Positions 52,702 to 62,677 are shown, counted from the first letter of the stretch. The stretch: 64,000 bases of DNA from Paenibacillus faecis (GCF_008084145.1 NZ_VSDO01000001.1:310001-374000), one strand, 5' to 3'. Notes: a model not told the origin generated them from the letters alone. Numbers and translations are program-made.

Positions 52702-52751
52702 TTGATTTCAACCGGAACATCCACTAAAATAGTCTCATAAACGCGCGTTTA
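52702..52751 (+). promoter_or_regulatory. lacI-type promoter with palindromic operator
   Basis: TTGATT (52702-52707), a 17-bp spacer and TAAAAT (52725-52730). The operator TAAACGCGCGTTTA (52738-52751) is a perfect palindrome on the expected start site. An almost identical operator precedes the cellobiose phosphorylase gene. Confidence 0.8.
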
Positions 52752-52770
52752 CAAGAAAGTAGGGAACCAC

Positions 52771-53823
52771 ATGCGCAGCGAAGATATTGCCAAATTGGCG
52801 GGGGTCTCCCGAAGCACCGTGTCCCGCGTCATCAACAATTATCCCAACGTTCCGGAAGCCACCCGGGCCAAGGTACTGCGCGTGATCGAACAGTATCAAT
52901 ACGAGCCCAACAGCTTCGCCAGAGCGCTGGCCGGCAAACGAACCGATACGATCGGCCTGTTCGCCATCAGTATGAACGAGAAGGAAAACGCGAGCCGGAT
53001 CTACCAGAACAGCTATTTCGCCCCGATCGTCGACCTTGTCGTCGATACGGCGAATGCTCGCGGGTTCTACGTGCTCATTCATACGGTCTACTCGCCCGAG
53101 GATTTCCAGAAGATCAAGCAGGCCTTTCTGCAAAAGCGGATTGACGGAGGGATCCTGGTCGGTACCCAGAAGGACATCGAACTGGTGCGGGAACTTGTCG
53201 GCCAGAACGCTCCGCTCGTGCTGATCGATTACGACATCTCCGAAATCATGGCCGAGCGGCTGAACAAGAGCCACCTCGCCGTCATCAACTCCATGGATTA
53301 CGAAGGCACGGTCGAGGCGATCGAGTACTTGATCGGGTTGGGCCACCGGGAGATCGGCATCATCAAAGGCAGGATGAACACGTTCTCGGGGCGGGAACGC
53401 TATACGGCCTTCGTCAACACCCTGCGGAAGTACGGACTTCCGGTGCGGGAGGAATTTGTTCTGGAAGGCGACTTTCTGAAGGAAACCGCTTATCGGGAAG
53501 CGCAGCGACTGACTGCGGGCGGTAAGCTTCCGACAGCGTTGTTCAGCTCCAATGACGATATGGCGATCGCGGCGATGGAAGCGTTTGCTGAACACGGCAT
53601 TTCGGTGCCCGAGCATCTGTCGCTTATCGGCTTCGACGATGTCCAGCTTGCCGCCGTCATTAGTCCGAAGCTGACTTCCGTCAAGCTGCCGATCGACGAT
53701 ATGGCCAAAGCGGCCGTCTCGAAGGTCATCGATCTATGTAGCGCGGAAGAGCCCACGTTCAGCACGGTCAGCTTTCCGACGCGGCTCGTTGTCCGGGATT
53801 CCTGCAGACCGCCGCAGGCTTGA
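52771..53823 (+). CDS. LacI-family transcriptional regulator
   Basis: A 350-residue repressor. The HTH lies at residues about 3-24 (EDIAKLAGVSRSTVSRVINN) with the hinge ENPARA-like stretch NSFARALAGKRTDTIGLFA. A periplasmic-binding-like effector domain follows (about 60-345; MEAFAEHGISVPEHLSLIGF). GTAGGGAACCAC precedes ATG 52771. The operator on its own promoter and before the downstream phosphorylase gene implies autoregulation and control of that enzyme, with cellobiose or a related disaccharide as likely inducer (inference). Confidence 0.93.
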   Translation: MRSEDIAKLAGVSRSTVSRVINNYPNVPEATRAKVLRVIEQYQYEPNSFARALAGKRTDTIGLFAISMNEKENASRIYQNSYFAPIVDLVVDTANARGFYVLIHTVYSPEDFQKIKQAFLQKRIDGGILVGTQKDIELVRELVGQNAPLVLIDYDISEIMAERLNKSHLAVINSMDYEGTVEAIEYLIGLGHREIGIIKGRMNTFSGRERYTAFVNTLRKYGLPVREEFVLEGDFLKETAYREAQRLTAGGKLPTALFSSNDDMAIAAMEAFAEHGISVPEHLSLIGFDDVQLAAVISPKLTSVKLPIDDMAKAAVSKVIDLCSAEEPTFSTVSFPTRLVVRDSCRPPQA

Positions 53824-53899
53824 GCGCCGATGAACCACCTTCCTTTGACCTTCGATTCGGCCGGCAAGGATTGCCGTTTATCGGGGTCAACCGCCTGAT

Positions 53900-53944
53900 C
53901 GCCCCTTTGTTGCCGTTTGCGGCAATCGGGGCGGTGCTTTTTCG
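53900..53944 (+). terminator. Terminator between lacI and phosphorylase
   Basis: CGCCCC/GGGGCG and TTGCCG/CGGCAA stems stack around TTTG, followed by GTGCTTTTT. Confidence 0.75.
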
Positions 53945-53950
53945 CTAAAA

Positions 53951-53964
53951 TAAACGCGCGTTCA
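53951..53964. promoter_or_regulatory. LacI-type operator before cellobiose phosphorylase
   Basis: TAAACGCGCGTTCA differs by one base from the perfect palindrome at 52738-52751. A -10-like TAAAAT (53946-53951) overlaps its edge. Confidence 0.8.
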
Positions 53965-53988
53965 CAAACGAAGGGAGAGCAATTATTC

Positions 53989-56430
53989 ATGAAATTCGGA
54001 CATTTTGACGACGTTCGCAAAGAATATGTCATTAACACACCGCAAACTCCGTATCCTTGGATCAACTATTTGGGCAACGAGCAATTTTTCGGCCTGATCT
54101 CCAATACGGCCGGCGGCTATACCTTTTACCGCGACGCCCGCCTGCGGCGGTTGACGCGTTACCGTTATAACAACATCCCGCTGGATACGGGCGGCCGCTA
54201 CTACTACCTGCGCGATCACGACACCCAGGATTTCTGGACGCCGGGCTGGATGCCGGTGAAGCGTGATCTGGACTTTTACGAGTGCCGCCACGGTCTCGGC
54301 TATACTTCGATTACGGGCGAGCGCGGCGGGATTTCCGTCACCCAACTGGCCTTTATTCCGCTCGGTTATAACGGGGAAGTTCATCGCTTGACGGTCAAGA
54401 ATACCAGCGCGGCGGCCAAAACGGTCTCCCTCTTCTCTTTTGCCGAATTCTGCCTGTGGAACGCCCAGGACGACATGACGAACTTCCAGCGCAATCTTAG
54501 CACCGGCGAAGTGGAAGTAAAGGATTCCGTCATTTATCACAAAACCGAATACCGCGAACGCAGAAACCACTACGCGTTCTATTCCGTCAACCGGGCCATC
54601 GACGGGTTCGATACGGACCGCGAATCCTTCGTCGGTCTTTATAACGGCCTCCATGAGCCGCAAGCGGTTGTCCAGGGCAAAGCGAACAATTCCGTAGCCA
54701 GCGGCTGGTCTCCGATCGGTTCGCACGAAGTGAAGCTGAACCTGGCACCGGGCGAGGAGCAAAGCCTTGTCTTTATTTTGGGCTATGTGGAAGTGCCGGA
54801 GGAAGAAAAATGGGAAGCGCCAAGCGTGATCAATAAAAAACCTGCGCTGGCCATGATCGAGAAATTCGCCACGGATGCCGATGTGGATCGCGCGATGGAA
54901 GAGCTTGCCGCCTATTGGAATGGACTGCTCTCCAAATATCAGATCAACAGCGGCGATGACAAGTTGAACCGGATGGTCAACATCTGGAATCCGTATCAGT
55001 GTATGGTTACGTTCAACATGTCCCGCTCCGCCTCCTATTTCGAATCCGGCATCGGCCGCGGTATGGGCTTCCGGGATTCGAACCAGGACCTGCTCGGATT
55101 CGTGCACCAAATTCCGGAGCGCGCCAGAGAACGGATTCTCGATATCGCCGCCACGCAGTTCGAGGACGGCAGCGCTTATCACCAATACCAGCCGTTGACC
55201 AAGAAAGGCAACAACGAAGTCGGAAGCGGATTTAACGATGACCCGCTCTGGCTCATTCTCGGGACGGCCGCTTACATCAAAGAGACCGGCGACGTCAGCA
55301 TTCTGGATGAACAGGTGCCGTTTGACAGCAATCCGAACAATACGGCTACCTTATTCGAACATTTGAAGCGTTCCTATTATCATGTCATCCATAACCTCGG
55401 ACCTCACGGCTTGCCGCTGATCGGCCGGGCGGACTGGAACGACTGTCTGAATCTGAACTGCTTCTCCAAAGAGCCGGGCGAATCGTTCCAAACGACGGAA
55501 AACATCGCCGGACGAACGGCGGAATCCGTCTTTATCGCCGGTTTGTTTGTTTTCGTCAGCCCGGATTTTGCGGAGATCTGCCGCATGCGCGGTCTGGATG
55601 AAGAAGCTTCCGCGGCGGTAGCCCATATGGAAAAAATGCGCGCCGTTACGCTCGAACACGGCTTCGACGGCGAATGGTTCCTGCGGGCCTACGATCATTA
55701 CGGCCAAAAAATCGGCAGCAAGGAAAACGAGGAAGGCCAAATCTTTATCGAGCCGCAAGGCATTTGCGTTATGGCCGGCATCGGCGTGGAAGAAGGGCTT
55801 GCCGACAAGGCGCTGACTTCCGTTAAAGAAAAACTCGATACCAAGTACGGTATCGTGCTGCAGCAGCCTCCATACTCCAAGTATTATCTCAACTTGGGCG
55901 AAATTTCCACGTATCCGCCTGGGTATAAAGAAAATGCCGGCATTTTCTGCCACAACAACCCTTGGATCATGATCGCGGAAACCGTGCTTGGTCACGGAGA
56001 CAGAGCGTTCGAAGTCTATTCGAAGATCGCTCCCGCCTATCTGGAGGATATCAGCGAAATCCACCGTATGGAGCCGTATGTATATTCCCAGATGATCGCC
56101 GGCAAAGACGCGGTTCGTCACGGGGAGGCCAAGAACTCCTGGCTGACCGGTACCGCGGCTTGGAACTATGTGGCGATTACCCAGGCGATCCTGGGCATCC
56201 AGCCGGACTTCCGCGGCCTGAAGGTGGAGCCTTGCATCCCTGCCGCATGGGACGGCTTCGAGATTACCCGCGTATTCCGCGGCGACACTTACGTCATCAA
56301 GGTGCAGAACCCGAACCGCGTTTCGAAAGGCGTCAAGAGCATGACGGTCGACGGTCAAGCGGTAGAAGGCAACATCATCGTTCCGATCGGCGACGGCGGC
56401 GTGCACCAAGTTGAAGTGGTATTAGGCTAG
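53989..56430 (+). CDS. Cellobiose phosphorylase (GH94)
   Basis: Cytosolic GH94 phosphorylase of 813 residues that splits cellobiose with phosphate into glucose 1-phosphate and glucose, saving ATP. Typical segments: [20 protein letters not shown] at the start, [40 protein letters not shown] (about 345-364) and the general acid Asp in [14 protein letters not shown] (about 480). The C-terminal domain has [11 protein letters not shown] and [14 protein letters not shown] 53989 has AAGGGAGAG upstream; the frame extends to 53917 only across the terminator. No transporter is encoded beside it. Confidence 0.93.
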   Translation: MKFGHFDDVRKEYVINTPQTPYPWINYLGNEQFFGLISNTAGGYTFYRDARLRRLTRYRYNNIPLDTGGRYYYLRDHDTQDFWTPGWMPVKRDLDFYECRHGLGYTSITGERGGISVTQLAFIPLGYNGEVHRLTVKNTSAAAKTVSLFSFAEFCLWNAQDDMTNFQRNLSTGEVEVKDSVIYHKTEYRERRNHYAFYSVNRAIDGFDTDRESFVGLYNGLHEPQAVVQGKANNSVASGWSPIGSHEVKLNLAPGEEQSLVFILGYVEVPEEEKWEAPSVINKKPALAMIEKFATDADVDRAMEELAAYWNGLLSKYQINSGDDKLNRMVNIWNPYQCMVTFNMSRSASYFESGIGRGMGFRDSNQDLLGFVHQIPERARERILDIAATQFEDGSAYHQYQPLTKKGNNEVGSGFNDDPLWLILGTAAYIKETGDVSILDEQVPFDSNPNNTATLFEHLKRSYYHVIHNLGPHGLPLIGRADWNDCLNLNCFSKEPGESFQTTENIAGRTAESVFIAGLFVFVSPDFAEICRMRGLDEEASAAVAHMEKMRAVTLEHGFDGEWFLRAYDHYGQKIGSKENEEGQIFIEPQGICVMAGIGVEEGLADKALTSVKEKLDTKYGIVLQQPPYSKYYLNLGEISTYPPGYKENAGIFCHNNPWIMIAETVLGHGDRAFEVYSKIAPAYLEDISEIHRMEPYVYSQMIAGKDAVRHGEAKNSWLTGTAAWNYVAITQAILGIQPDFRGLKVEPCIPAAWDGFEITRVFRGDTYVIKVQNPNRVSKGVKSMTVDGQAVEGNIIVPIGDGGVHQVEVVLG

Positions 56431-56437
56431 TTAAAAA

Positions 56438-56476
56438 AAACCAGGGCAGGGGATTTCTCCCCTACCCTGGTTTTTT
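56438..56476 (+). terminator. Terminator of phosphorylase gene
   Basis: AACCAGGG(C/T)AGGGG arms form a long stem, followed by TTTTTT. Confidence 0.9.
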
Positions 56477-56510
56477 GCATCCTATACATAGGCACGCACG
56501 AAGCGGCCCC

Positions 56511-57959
56511 CTACATTCCAGAGATATCCAAATATTCTTTTATCCCATCGACAATGGCTTGGGCCGCCTTGTACTGCATATCCTCGGAGAACATCGCTTC
56601 CTCGTCCGACGGGTTGCTTAGAAACCCGACCTCTAACAGAACCGCAGCCATACGGGTCTCTCTAATGACTTGAAAATTTCCGTCCTTGACGCCGCGGTCT
56701 TTTAAACCCATGGCTTCCACTAAGCGCTTATGAATCGCGTCGGCTAATTCTTTGCTGCTGCTTCGTTTATAATAAAAGGTTTCCGTTCCGGTCGTTTGCG
56801 GTGAAGAGGGCACGCTATTGCCGTGAATCGAGACGAACACATCCGCATTGCCATCATTGGCCATCGCCACGCGCTCTGGACGGGTTGGGTAAACATCGCT
56901 TTCACGAGTCATTACGAGATGAATCCCGGGCTCCTGTAAAAGTAACTCCTGGACTTTCAAGGCTAACGCCAGAGTAAACTCCTTTTCAGGTCTCTTGCTG
57001 TAGCTCGTTGTCCCCGGATCGCTGCCGCCATGACCCGCGTCAATTACTACCGTTTTGAGTCCCGGTTGGACGACGGGATCTTGGGGAGTAGCAGGATTAT
57101 CAGGAGTAACAGGATTATCTGAATTAACAGGATCGGAAGAATTCCCCGCTTCGCTTAAATCAACGATCAAGTTGCCTTCCTGAAATTCATAGTTATACCG
57201 AAGTTCTTGGTCCTTCTTTAACTCGACAACGATCCGGACTTGTTCCGGATCACGCTGAAACAGCGAATATCGAATGTCGGCGATCTGGGCACTTCCGCTC
57301 ACGTCCAAACTCCCGTTCAGGCCGGCTCCCAAAGGCTGAAACGTATCCGCGAATGCGGTATGCGGCAAATCGATGACTATTCTATCAGGATTCGGCAGTG
57401 TAAATAAAGTGGGAGTAACCTGACCGTTCATCGAGATAACAAGCTGATCGTTGTTAAAATTGATTTCGTTTATATACTTCAATGATTCCTCGGCTTGTTC
57501 TTCCGGCGGAATCACATTTTTTTCTTTACTTGCAAGATATACGGTTTTATCGGCGTTGTTCCAATTTACCTCCAGCCCCATCTGCTCGCTGACAAAACGA
57601 ATCGGAACCAATACCGTATTTTTTTGCACGAGGGGTGCGGTGCTTAGCAACACTTGCTTATCGGCGACCTTCGCTTCTTTCTGGCCCACTTTTAAAGAAA
57701 TCGCATTCGACTGGTTTTCGATTTTAACGTTTTGCGTCTTTTGATCCCATTTAACATTGAATTGTAAATTTTCGGCCACAACCCTTATGGGAATCATCAC
57801 GCTGTTGTTGATACTGGCGACTTCCACGCCTTCCGGGGGAAGGATTTCCTGGCCGTCCAGGACGATTTTGGATTGCGCGGGTTTTGCATGAATTTCCTGC
57901 GGAAAGAACGCGATGAAAAAAGTCAAACTGAAAAATAAAAAAAATATAGCCTTTTTCAT
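56511..57959 (-). CDS. N-acetylmuramoyl-L-alanine amidase with stalk and AMIN domains
   Basis: Secreted wall hydrolase of 482 residues. Signal peptide (about 1-27, ending IHA), two copper-amine-oxidase-like N domains in tandem (about 35-150; SVMIPIRVVAENLQFNVKWD, TVLVPIRFVSEQMGLEVNWN), an AMIN domain (about 165-270), a Pro/Asn/Asp-repeat linker (about 275-305) and an Amidase_3 catalytic domain with zinc ligands in VIDAGHGGSDPG, EKEFTLALAL and VSIHGNS and the catalytic Glu in VLLEVGFLSNPSDEEA. ATG 57959 has TAGAGGTG upstream. It cleaves the amide link between MurNAc and the stem peptide. Confidence 0.95.
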   Translation of the reverse strand: MKKAIFFLFFSLTFFIAFFPQEIHAKPAQSKIVLDGQEILPPEGVEVASINNSVMIPIRVVAENLQFNVKWDQKTQNVKIENQSNAISLKVGQKEAKVADKQVLLSTAPLVQKNTVLVPIRFVSEQMGLEVNWNNADKTVYLASKEKNVIPPEEQAEESLKYINEINFNNDQLVISMNGQVTPTLFTLPNPDRIVIDLPHTAFADTFQPLGAGLNGSLDVSGSAQIADIRYSLFQRDPEQVRIVVELKKDQELRYNYEFQEGNLIVDLSEAGNSSDPVNSDNPVTPDNPATPQDPVVQPGLKTVVIDAGHGGSDPGTTSYSKRPEKEFTLALALKVQELLLQEPGIHLVMTRESDVYPTRPERVAMANDGNADVFVSIHGNSVPSSPQTTGTETFYYKRSSSKELADAIHKRLVEAMGLKDRGVKDGNFQVIRETRMAAVLLEVGFLSNPSDEEAMFSEDMQYKAAQAIVDGIKEYLDISGM

Positions 57960-58120
57960 TTCTACACCTCTATTAGTCGTCACAATCTATGATTTTGTTA
58001 TGGCTACTCTTCCCCTGCCACAAAGGTATGTCCCCCCATCTTGTAATTATTTCTACATGGATAGATAGTTTCCCTCCCAAATCTACATTATTTTTCATTC
58101 TTTTATTTTTAAAGAACATA

Positions 58121-58158
58121 AAAAAAACCAACCGCAGTATTCCTGCAATCGGTTTTTT
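58121..58158. terminator. Bidirectional terminator
   Basis: ACCGCAG/CTGCAATCGGT-type stem with TTTTTT on plus and TTTTTTTT on minus. It ends the DHA2 transporter transcript. Confidence 0.75.
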
Positions 58159-58187
58159 AAAAGCGTACGAGATACGCGGACTTTATA

Positions 58188-59684
58188 TCAGGCTCTTTTG
58201 TTGATCCGGTTACGACCGCCCTGGCCTACCCGCACTTTACGGATAAAGAAAGACAGCAAAAAGGCCGCCAGTGTGATCCCCGTAGCGACTTCGAACGCAA
58301 AGTCGATCCCGTTGATGGTCGCTGCTTTGGTAATCTGCGCAAGCTGCTCCGTATTCGCCGGGTCCCGCGGGTTAATGCCCGCCGCCAGAATCATCTCCGT
58401 CACCCGATCCTTCGTCCGGGAAGACATGATGGAGACAAGCAGCGCGGTTCCGAGCGCGCCCGCGATCGTGCGCAGCGTATTCGACATGGCCGTTCCGTGC
58501 GCGTTCAAGCGGGCGGGCAGCTGGTTTAAGCCGGCCGTTTGAATCGGCATCATCAGCATGGACATGCCGAACATCCGGACCGTATAAATGAGAATGAGCT
58601 GGGTGTAGGTCGTGCTGTCCGTCAGTCTGCTGAACTCCCATGTCGTCACGGTCGTGATGGCCAGACCGGTCACCGCCAGCCACCGGGCTCCGATTCTGTC
58701 GAAGATGATCCCGGTCACCGGGGACATGATCCCCATCAGGATCGCCCCCGGCATCAGCAGCAGGCCGGATTCCAGCGGCGAGAAACCGCGGATCGTCTGC
58801 AGGTAGATCGGCAGTAAAATCATGGCCGCGTAAAGCGCCATCGTAACAATAACGTTGATCACCGTCGTCAGGGAGAACATATCGTAGCTGAACACCCGAA
58901 ATTCCAGCATCGGATGGCTGCTCTTGACTTGACGCCACAGGAAAAGCGCCAGGGCCACGGCGCCGACGATCAGACTGACGGTCACTTCACCAGCGCCCCA
59001 GCCCAAGCTTCCCGCTTCACTAAAGCCATACAGGATGCCTCCGAATCCCAGGGTCGAGAGGATAACCGACAGCACATCCAGTTTGGGACGCGATACTTCG
59101 GTGACATTTCTCATAAATATAACGCCTAGAATAACCGAAAGCACCGAGAACGGAAGGATAATCCAAAAAAGCATGTTCCACGGATGATGTTCAATAATCC
59201 AGCCCGACAGCGTTGGGCCGACAGCCGGGGCGAACACCATGGCAATCCCCATCGTGCCCATCGCCTGACCCCGTTTTTCAATCGGAAAAATCGTCAGAAA
59301 TACGACTGTCATCAGCGGCATAAGTACGCCAGCCCCCGCGGCTTGAATCAGGCGGCCCGTCAATACCAGCTCGAAATTCGTACCGATTCCGCAGACGACG
59401 GTGCCGATCGTAAAAAGCGTCATCGCCGCCACAAACAGTCCCCGCGTCGTAAACCGTTCCATCAAATATGCGCTGACCGGGATGAGAACACCGTTGACCA
59501 GCATAAATCCGGTGACCAACCATTGTATCGTCGTTTCCGTGACCTTCAAATCGCGCATCATGTGAGGCAACGCCACGTTCATCAAAGTCTGATTCAAGAT
59601 GGAGACGAAGGCTCCGATCAGGAGCGCCATGACGATCGGCCATCTTTTTAAGGGGAGCGCTCCGGTATTCGCAGTATTTTCCAT
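58188..59684 (-). CDS. DHA2-family MFS multidrug exporter (EmrB/QacA type)
   Basis: A 498-residue, 14-helix drug:proton antiporter. It starts near RWPIVMALLIGAFVSILNQT with the D1-like segment LNQTLMNVALPHMMRDLKVT, QWLVTGFMLVNGVLIPVSAY and LIQAAGAGVLMPLMTVVFLT (motif C region). ATG 59684 is chosen; upstream signals are weak (AGAGAAAG) and the frame extends to 59765. No TetR- or MarR-type regulator gene is adjacent, unlike many relatives. It is divergent from the chemoreceptor-like gene. Confidence 0.92.
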   Translation of the reverse strand: MENTANTGALPLKRWPIVMALLIGAFVSILNQTLMNVALPHMMRDLKVTETTIQWLVTGFMLVNGVLIPVSAYLMERFTTRGLFVAAMTLFTIGTVVCGIGTNFELVLTGRLIQAAGAGVLMPLMTVVFLTIFPIEKRGQAMGTMGIAMVFAPAVGPTLSGWIIEHHPWNMLFWIILPFSVLSVILGVIFMRNVTEVSRPKLDVLSVILSTLGFGGILYGFSEAGSLGWGAGEVTVSLIVGAVALALFLWRQVKSSHPMLEFRVFSYDMFSLTTVINVIVTMALYAAMILLPIYLQTIRGFSPLESGLLLMPGAILMGIMSPVTGIIFDRIGARWLAVTGLAITTVTTWEFSRLTDSTTYTQLILIYTVRMFGMSMLMMPIQTAGLNQLPARLNAHGTAMSNTLRTIAGALGTALLVSIMSSRTKDRVTEMILAAGINPRDPANTEQLAQITKAATINGIDFAFEVATGITLAAFLLSFFIRKVRVGQGGRNRINKRA

Positions 59685-59855
59685 GCGGATTCTTTCTCTC
59701 ACTTTCTCAAGTAGGATGACGGCATCAACTTTTTTTCTATAACCTTTCCCAAGTTCTTTGGTCATATGCAGTGAAGATTAGATCTATCCGCATTCCACAG
59801 TCGGTGATATAATCAATGGTAGATATATCCTATTTTTCAAGGAGGCATCGTACTT

Positions 59856-61106
59856 ATGTCATGGTTCAACAGACTTCCTCTATCCAAAAAAATTTCCGCC
59901 GCGTGCTATCTGGTGGCCGCCATGTTTGCCGTTCCTGCGCTGGTTTTGTTTGCGGTGGTCGGGAAACTGCTGGCCGGCATTATTTTGATCGCCGTGTTGG
60001 GAGCGCTTACTTACCCGCTCACCCTGTATGTTCAGAAGTCTTTGACCGGCTCCTTCGATGACATTTCCAATGCTTCCGCGAAAATCGCCAAAGGCGATTT
60101 CACCGTCCGGATCATGGAAACCGGGGGCATGGAAGATCTGAACCGCGCGTTCAACAACATGGCGGACAAGCTGCGCAAAATTTTGCAGGAAACGTCGGAA
60201 ATCACCCGGAAAGTGATGGATTCCAGCCGTTCGATCGCCGATCGCAACCAGGAGCTCATCCGCGTCATGACTCAGGTGACCCAATCCTCCAACGAGCTGG
60301 CGCTCGGGGCCAACGAAATTTCGGAGGATGTCGCCGGCATGAAAGATTCGATCGGTGAAATCGAGCTTAAAGTCAGCAATTATGCCGACTCCACCCGGGA
60401 AATGAATCAGCGTTCCGTGGAAATGCTGAGTCTGGTGGAGCGGGGTCAGGAATCGGTGTCCCAGCAGGCCGAGGGAATGAAACGCAACATTGAGGCGACG
60501 AACCGCGTGGCCGAATCCATCGAGGCGTTGGCGCAAAATGCCCGGGGAATCACGAAGATTACGGCCACCATTTCAGAAATCGCGGAGCAGACCAACCTCC
60601 TCTCCCTGAACGCTTCCATTGAAGCGGCGCGGGCGGGCGAACATGGCGCCGGTTTTGCCGTCGTGGCCCATGAGGTCCGCAAGTTGGCCGAAGAATCCAC
60701 CGCCTCCACCAAAGAGGTGTTCAGTCTCGTCCGCAGCATCGAGCAGGATGTCGAGCGCGCCGGACACAACATCAAAATCAATGAAGACGTGGTGCGCCAG
60801 CAAAATGAAATGATCCGGGAAGCCGAACAGGTCTTCCAGCAAATCGTGGATAGCGTTCAATACATTTCAGAGCAAATCTCCGCTTTCTCCCAAGAAAGTG
60901 AAGCGATGCTGGAAAGCGCGCACCATATCTCGTCGGCGATCCAGAACATTTCGGCCATCACCCAGCAGTCGGCCGCCGGAACCGAGGAGGTCTCCGCTTC
61001 CATGAACGAGCAGATTACATCGATTCAAGCGATGGCCGATGAGGCCGAAGAAATGAAAAACGCCGTATTCCAGCTTCAAAAGACGATACATATTTTCAAA
61101 TTTTAG
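59856..61106 (+). CDS. Methyl-accepting chemotaxis-like protein without sensor domain
   Basis: A 416-residue protein. Two adjacent membrane helices (about 11-33 and 36-55) without an extracellular ligand domain are followed by HAMP (about 55-107), then a long signalling coiled coil. The tip shows EIAEQTNLLSLNASIEAARA followed by GEHGAGFAVVAHEVRKLAEES, the MCP hairpin signature. CAAGGAGGC precedes ATG 59856. The lack of an outer domain suggests sensing in or at the membrane, or signal input from a partner. No che genes are near. Confidence 0.93.
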   Translation: MSWFNRLPLSKKISAACYLVAAMFAVPALVLFAVVGKLLAGIILIAVLGALTYPLTLYVQKSLTGSFDDISNASAKIAKGDFTVRIMETGGMEDLNRAFNNMADKLRKILQETSEITRKVMDSSRSIADRNQELIRVMTQVTQSSNELALGANEISEDVAGMKDSIGEIELKVSNYADSTREMNQRSVEMLSLVERGQESVSQQAEGMKRNIEATNRVAESIEALAQNARGITKITATISEIAEQTNLLSLNASIEAARAGEHGAGFAVVAHEVRKLAEESTASTKEVFSLVRSIEQDVERAGHNIKINEDVVRQQNEMIREAEQVFQQIVDSVQYISEQISAFSQESEAMLESAHHISSAIQNISAITQQSAAGTEEVSASMNEQITSIQAMADEAEEMKNAVFQLQKTIHIFKF

Positions 61107-61126
61107 CTCCCTTGATCTTGATACTA

Positions 61127-61166
61127 ACCGCCGTTTCTCTTGGTGAGACACGGCGGCATTTTTTTT
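61127..61166 (+). terminator. Terminator of chemoreceptor-like gene
   Basis: CCGCCGTTTCTC and GAGACACGGCGG arms are followed by an eight-to-nine-T run. Confidence 0.9.
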
Positions 61167-61219
61167 GCTATATTGGGGATAGTCCAATGACAGACCGATC
61201 GAAAGGAGACGACCGAATC

Positions 61220-62119
61220 ATGTCTTCGCCTTGGGAAAACTTTTACCGTGAGCATAAGTCCTCATTGATCGCCATGGCTTACCGGTTAACGGGCTCTTGG
61301 GCGGAAGCCGAAGATATCGTCCAGGAAACCTTCACCTCCCTGCTTGAGACTCCCGCGGCGTTTGAGCAGGTGCGGAATCCGCTCCCCTATTTCAGGCAAG
61401 CCGTGGTCAATCGCAGCTTGAACGTGCTGAAGTCCCCGCGGTTCTCTCGAGAAACGTATCCGGGGACATGGCTTCCCGAACCTCTTTTTCAAACCGCCAC
61501 CGAGACGGATCATTCCGTACTCCATGAAGAGCAAGTGTCATACGCCTTTATGGTGATGCTGGAACAGCTGTCCCCTGAAGAGCGGGCCGTCATGGTGCTT
61601 CGGGAGTCATTCGCCGTTGATTATCAAGAAATCGCCGCCATTCTGGACAAAAGCGAAGCCGCCTGCCGGAAATTGTTGAGCCGGGCTCGTAACAAGTTGG
61701 CCCGCAGCGGCCTGGAAGAAACGAAAGTCCCGGGAGACCGGGTTTCGGCTTGGGTCCAGGCCTTTCTCCAAGCCTCCCGGCAAGGGGAGTTCACCCCGCT
61801 GCTGGCGATGATACGGGAAGATGCCGTCCTTTGGAGCGATGGCGGCGGCAAGGTACGTTCGGCACTTCGTCCGATTTTTACGCGCGAGCGGATTATGGCC
61901 TTTTGGAACGGAATTACGCGCAAAGGCTCCATGGCCGGGGAACTGGTCCCGGTACGCTTAAACGGGGACTGGGGACTCCTCCTTTACCAGCAAGGCCGTC
62001 CCGTTAAAGCCATCGCATTTGAGGGGGATGCTCAAGGGCAAATCCGGAATATGTACCTGGTCACGAACCCGGATAAATTGGCCATGGCCCCTCCTCTTTC
62101 TTTGCCTTTGACTCATTGA
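61220..62119 (+). CDS. ECF41-type sigma factor with fused SnoaL-like domain
   Basis: A 299-residue ECF sigma factor. Region 2 (WENFYREHKSSLIAMAYRLT, AEDIVQETFTSLLE) and region 4 (LSPEERAVMVLRESFAVDYQ, EIAAILDKSEAACRKLLSRA) are followed by a C-terminal SnoaL/NTF2-like extension (about 180-295) with the ECF41 signatures WSDGGGK and NPDKL. The extension regulates activity in this group instead of an anti-sigma factor. AAAGGAGAC lies upstream of ATG 61220; ATG 61187 is an alternative. The partner gene downstream carries a matching ECF41 promoter. Confidence 0.93.
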   Translation: MSSPWENFYREHKSSLIAMAYRLTGSWAEAEDIVQETFTSLLETPAAFEQVRNPLPYFRQAVVNRSLNVLKSPRFSRETYPGTWLPEPLFQTATETDHSVLHEEQVSYAFMVMLEQLSPEERAVMVLRESFAVDYQEIAAILDKSEAACRKLLSRARNKLARSGLEETKVPGDRVSAWVQAFLQASRQGEFTPLLAMIREDAVLWSDGGGKVRSALRPIFTRERIMAFWNGITRKGSMAGELVPVRLNGDWGLLLYQQGRPVKAIAFEGDAQGQIRNMYLVTNPDKLAMAPPLSLPLTH

Positions 62120-62132
62120 TTTTTTAGGGTTC

Positions 62133-62159
62133 GGTCACAAAATCCCCTCCTTCATTGTC
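62133..62159 (+). promoter_or_regulatory. ECF41-type promoter of CMD gene
   Basis: GGTCACA (62133-62139), 16 bp, then TGTC (62156-62159). The published ECF41 consensus is TGTCACA-N16-CGTC, so 9 of 11 positions agree. It lies 47 bp before the carboxymuconolactone-decarboxylase-like gene. Confidence 0.7.
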
Positions 62160-62205
62160 TTAACTTTGACGGATCGAAATAATAGAACCATTTGGAGGGA
62201 TTGCA

Positions 62206-62655
62206 TTGAAGATGAGAGTGAATCATTATGCGGTAAATCCGGAAGTATATCGGGCCATGACTCAATTGGAGACCCGTGTCAGGGAAAGCGGGTTGGACCG
62301 GGTAACGTATGAACTGATCAAAATCCGCGCATCGCAAATCAATGGCTGTGCCTTCTGCCTCAACATGCACACCGAGGAACTGCGGAAAATGGGCGAATCC
62401 GAACAGCGGATCGCTTTAGTCAGCGTCTGGAAGGAGTCTCCATGTTACAGCGACCAGGAAAAAGCCGTGCTGGAGTTGACGGAAGCCGTCACCCTCATAT
62501 CCGAGAAAGGCGTGCCTGAGGAGCTGTATCAGCGTGTACGGAATTACTACAGCGAGAAAGAATATGTCGATTTGATCTTCGCCATCAACCTGATCAATGC
62601 CTGGAATCGCATCGCGATTTCCACGGGGATGTTCCCCGGGTGCATGGACACCTAA
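62206..62655 (+). CDS. Carboxymuconolactone decarboxylase (AhpD-like) family protein
   Basis: A 149-residue alkylhydroperoxidase-like protein. The redox motif is GCAFCLNMH (CxxCxxxH, about residues 46-54). CMD/AhpD-like proteins are the classic genomic partners and targets of ECF41 sigma factors. The start is read as TTG 62206 (GGAGGG about 7 bp upstream); ATG 62212 is an alternative. It probably acts in peroxide or thiol stress, though the substrate is unknown for the family. It converges with the alpha-galactosidase gene. Confidence 0.93.
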   Translation: MKMRVNHYAVNPEVYRAMTQLETRVRESGLDRVTYELIKIRASQINGCAFCLNMHTEELRKMGESEQRIALVSVWKESPCYSDQEKAVLELTEAVTLISEKGVPEELYQRVRNYYSEKEYVDLIFAINLINAWNRIAISTGMFPGCMDT

Positions 62656-62677
62656 AGCGGCGGTTCGCTGCCAAATG

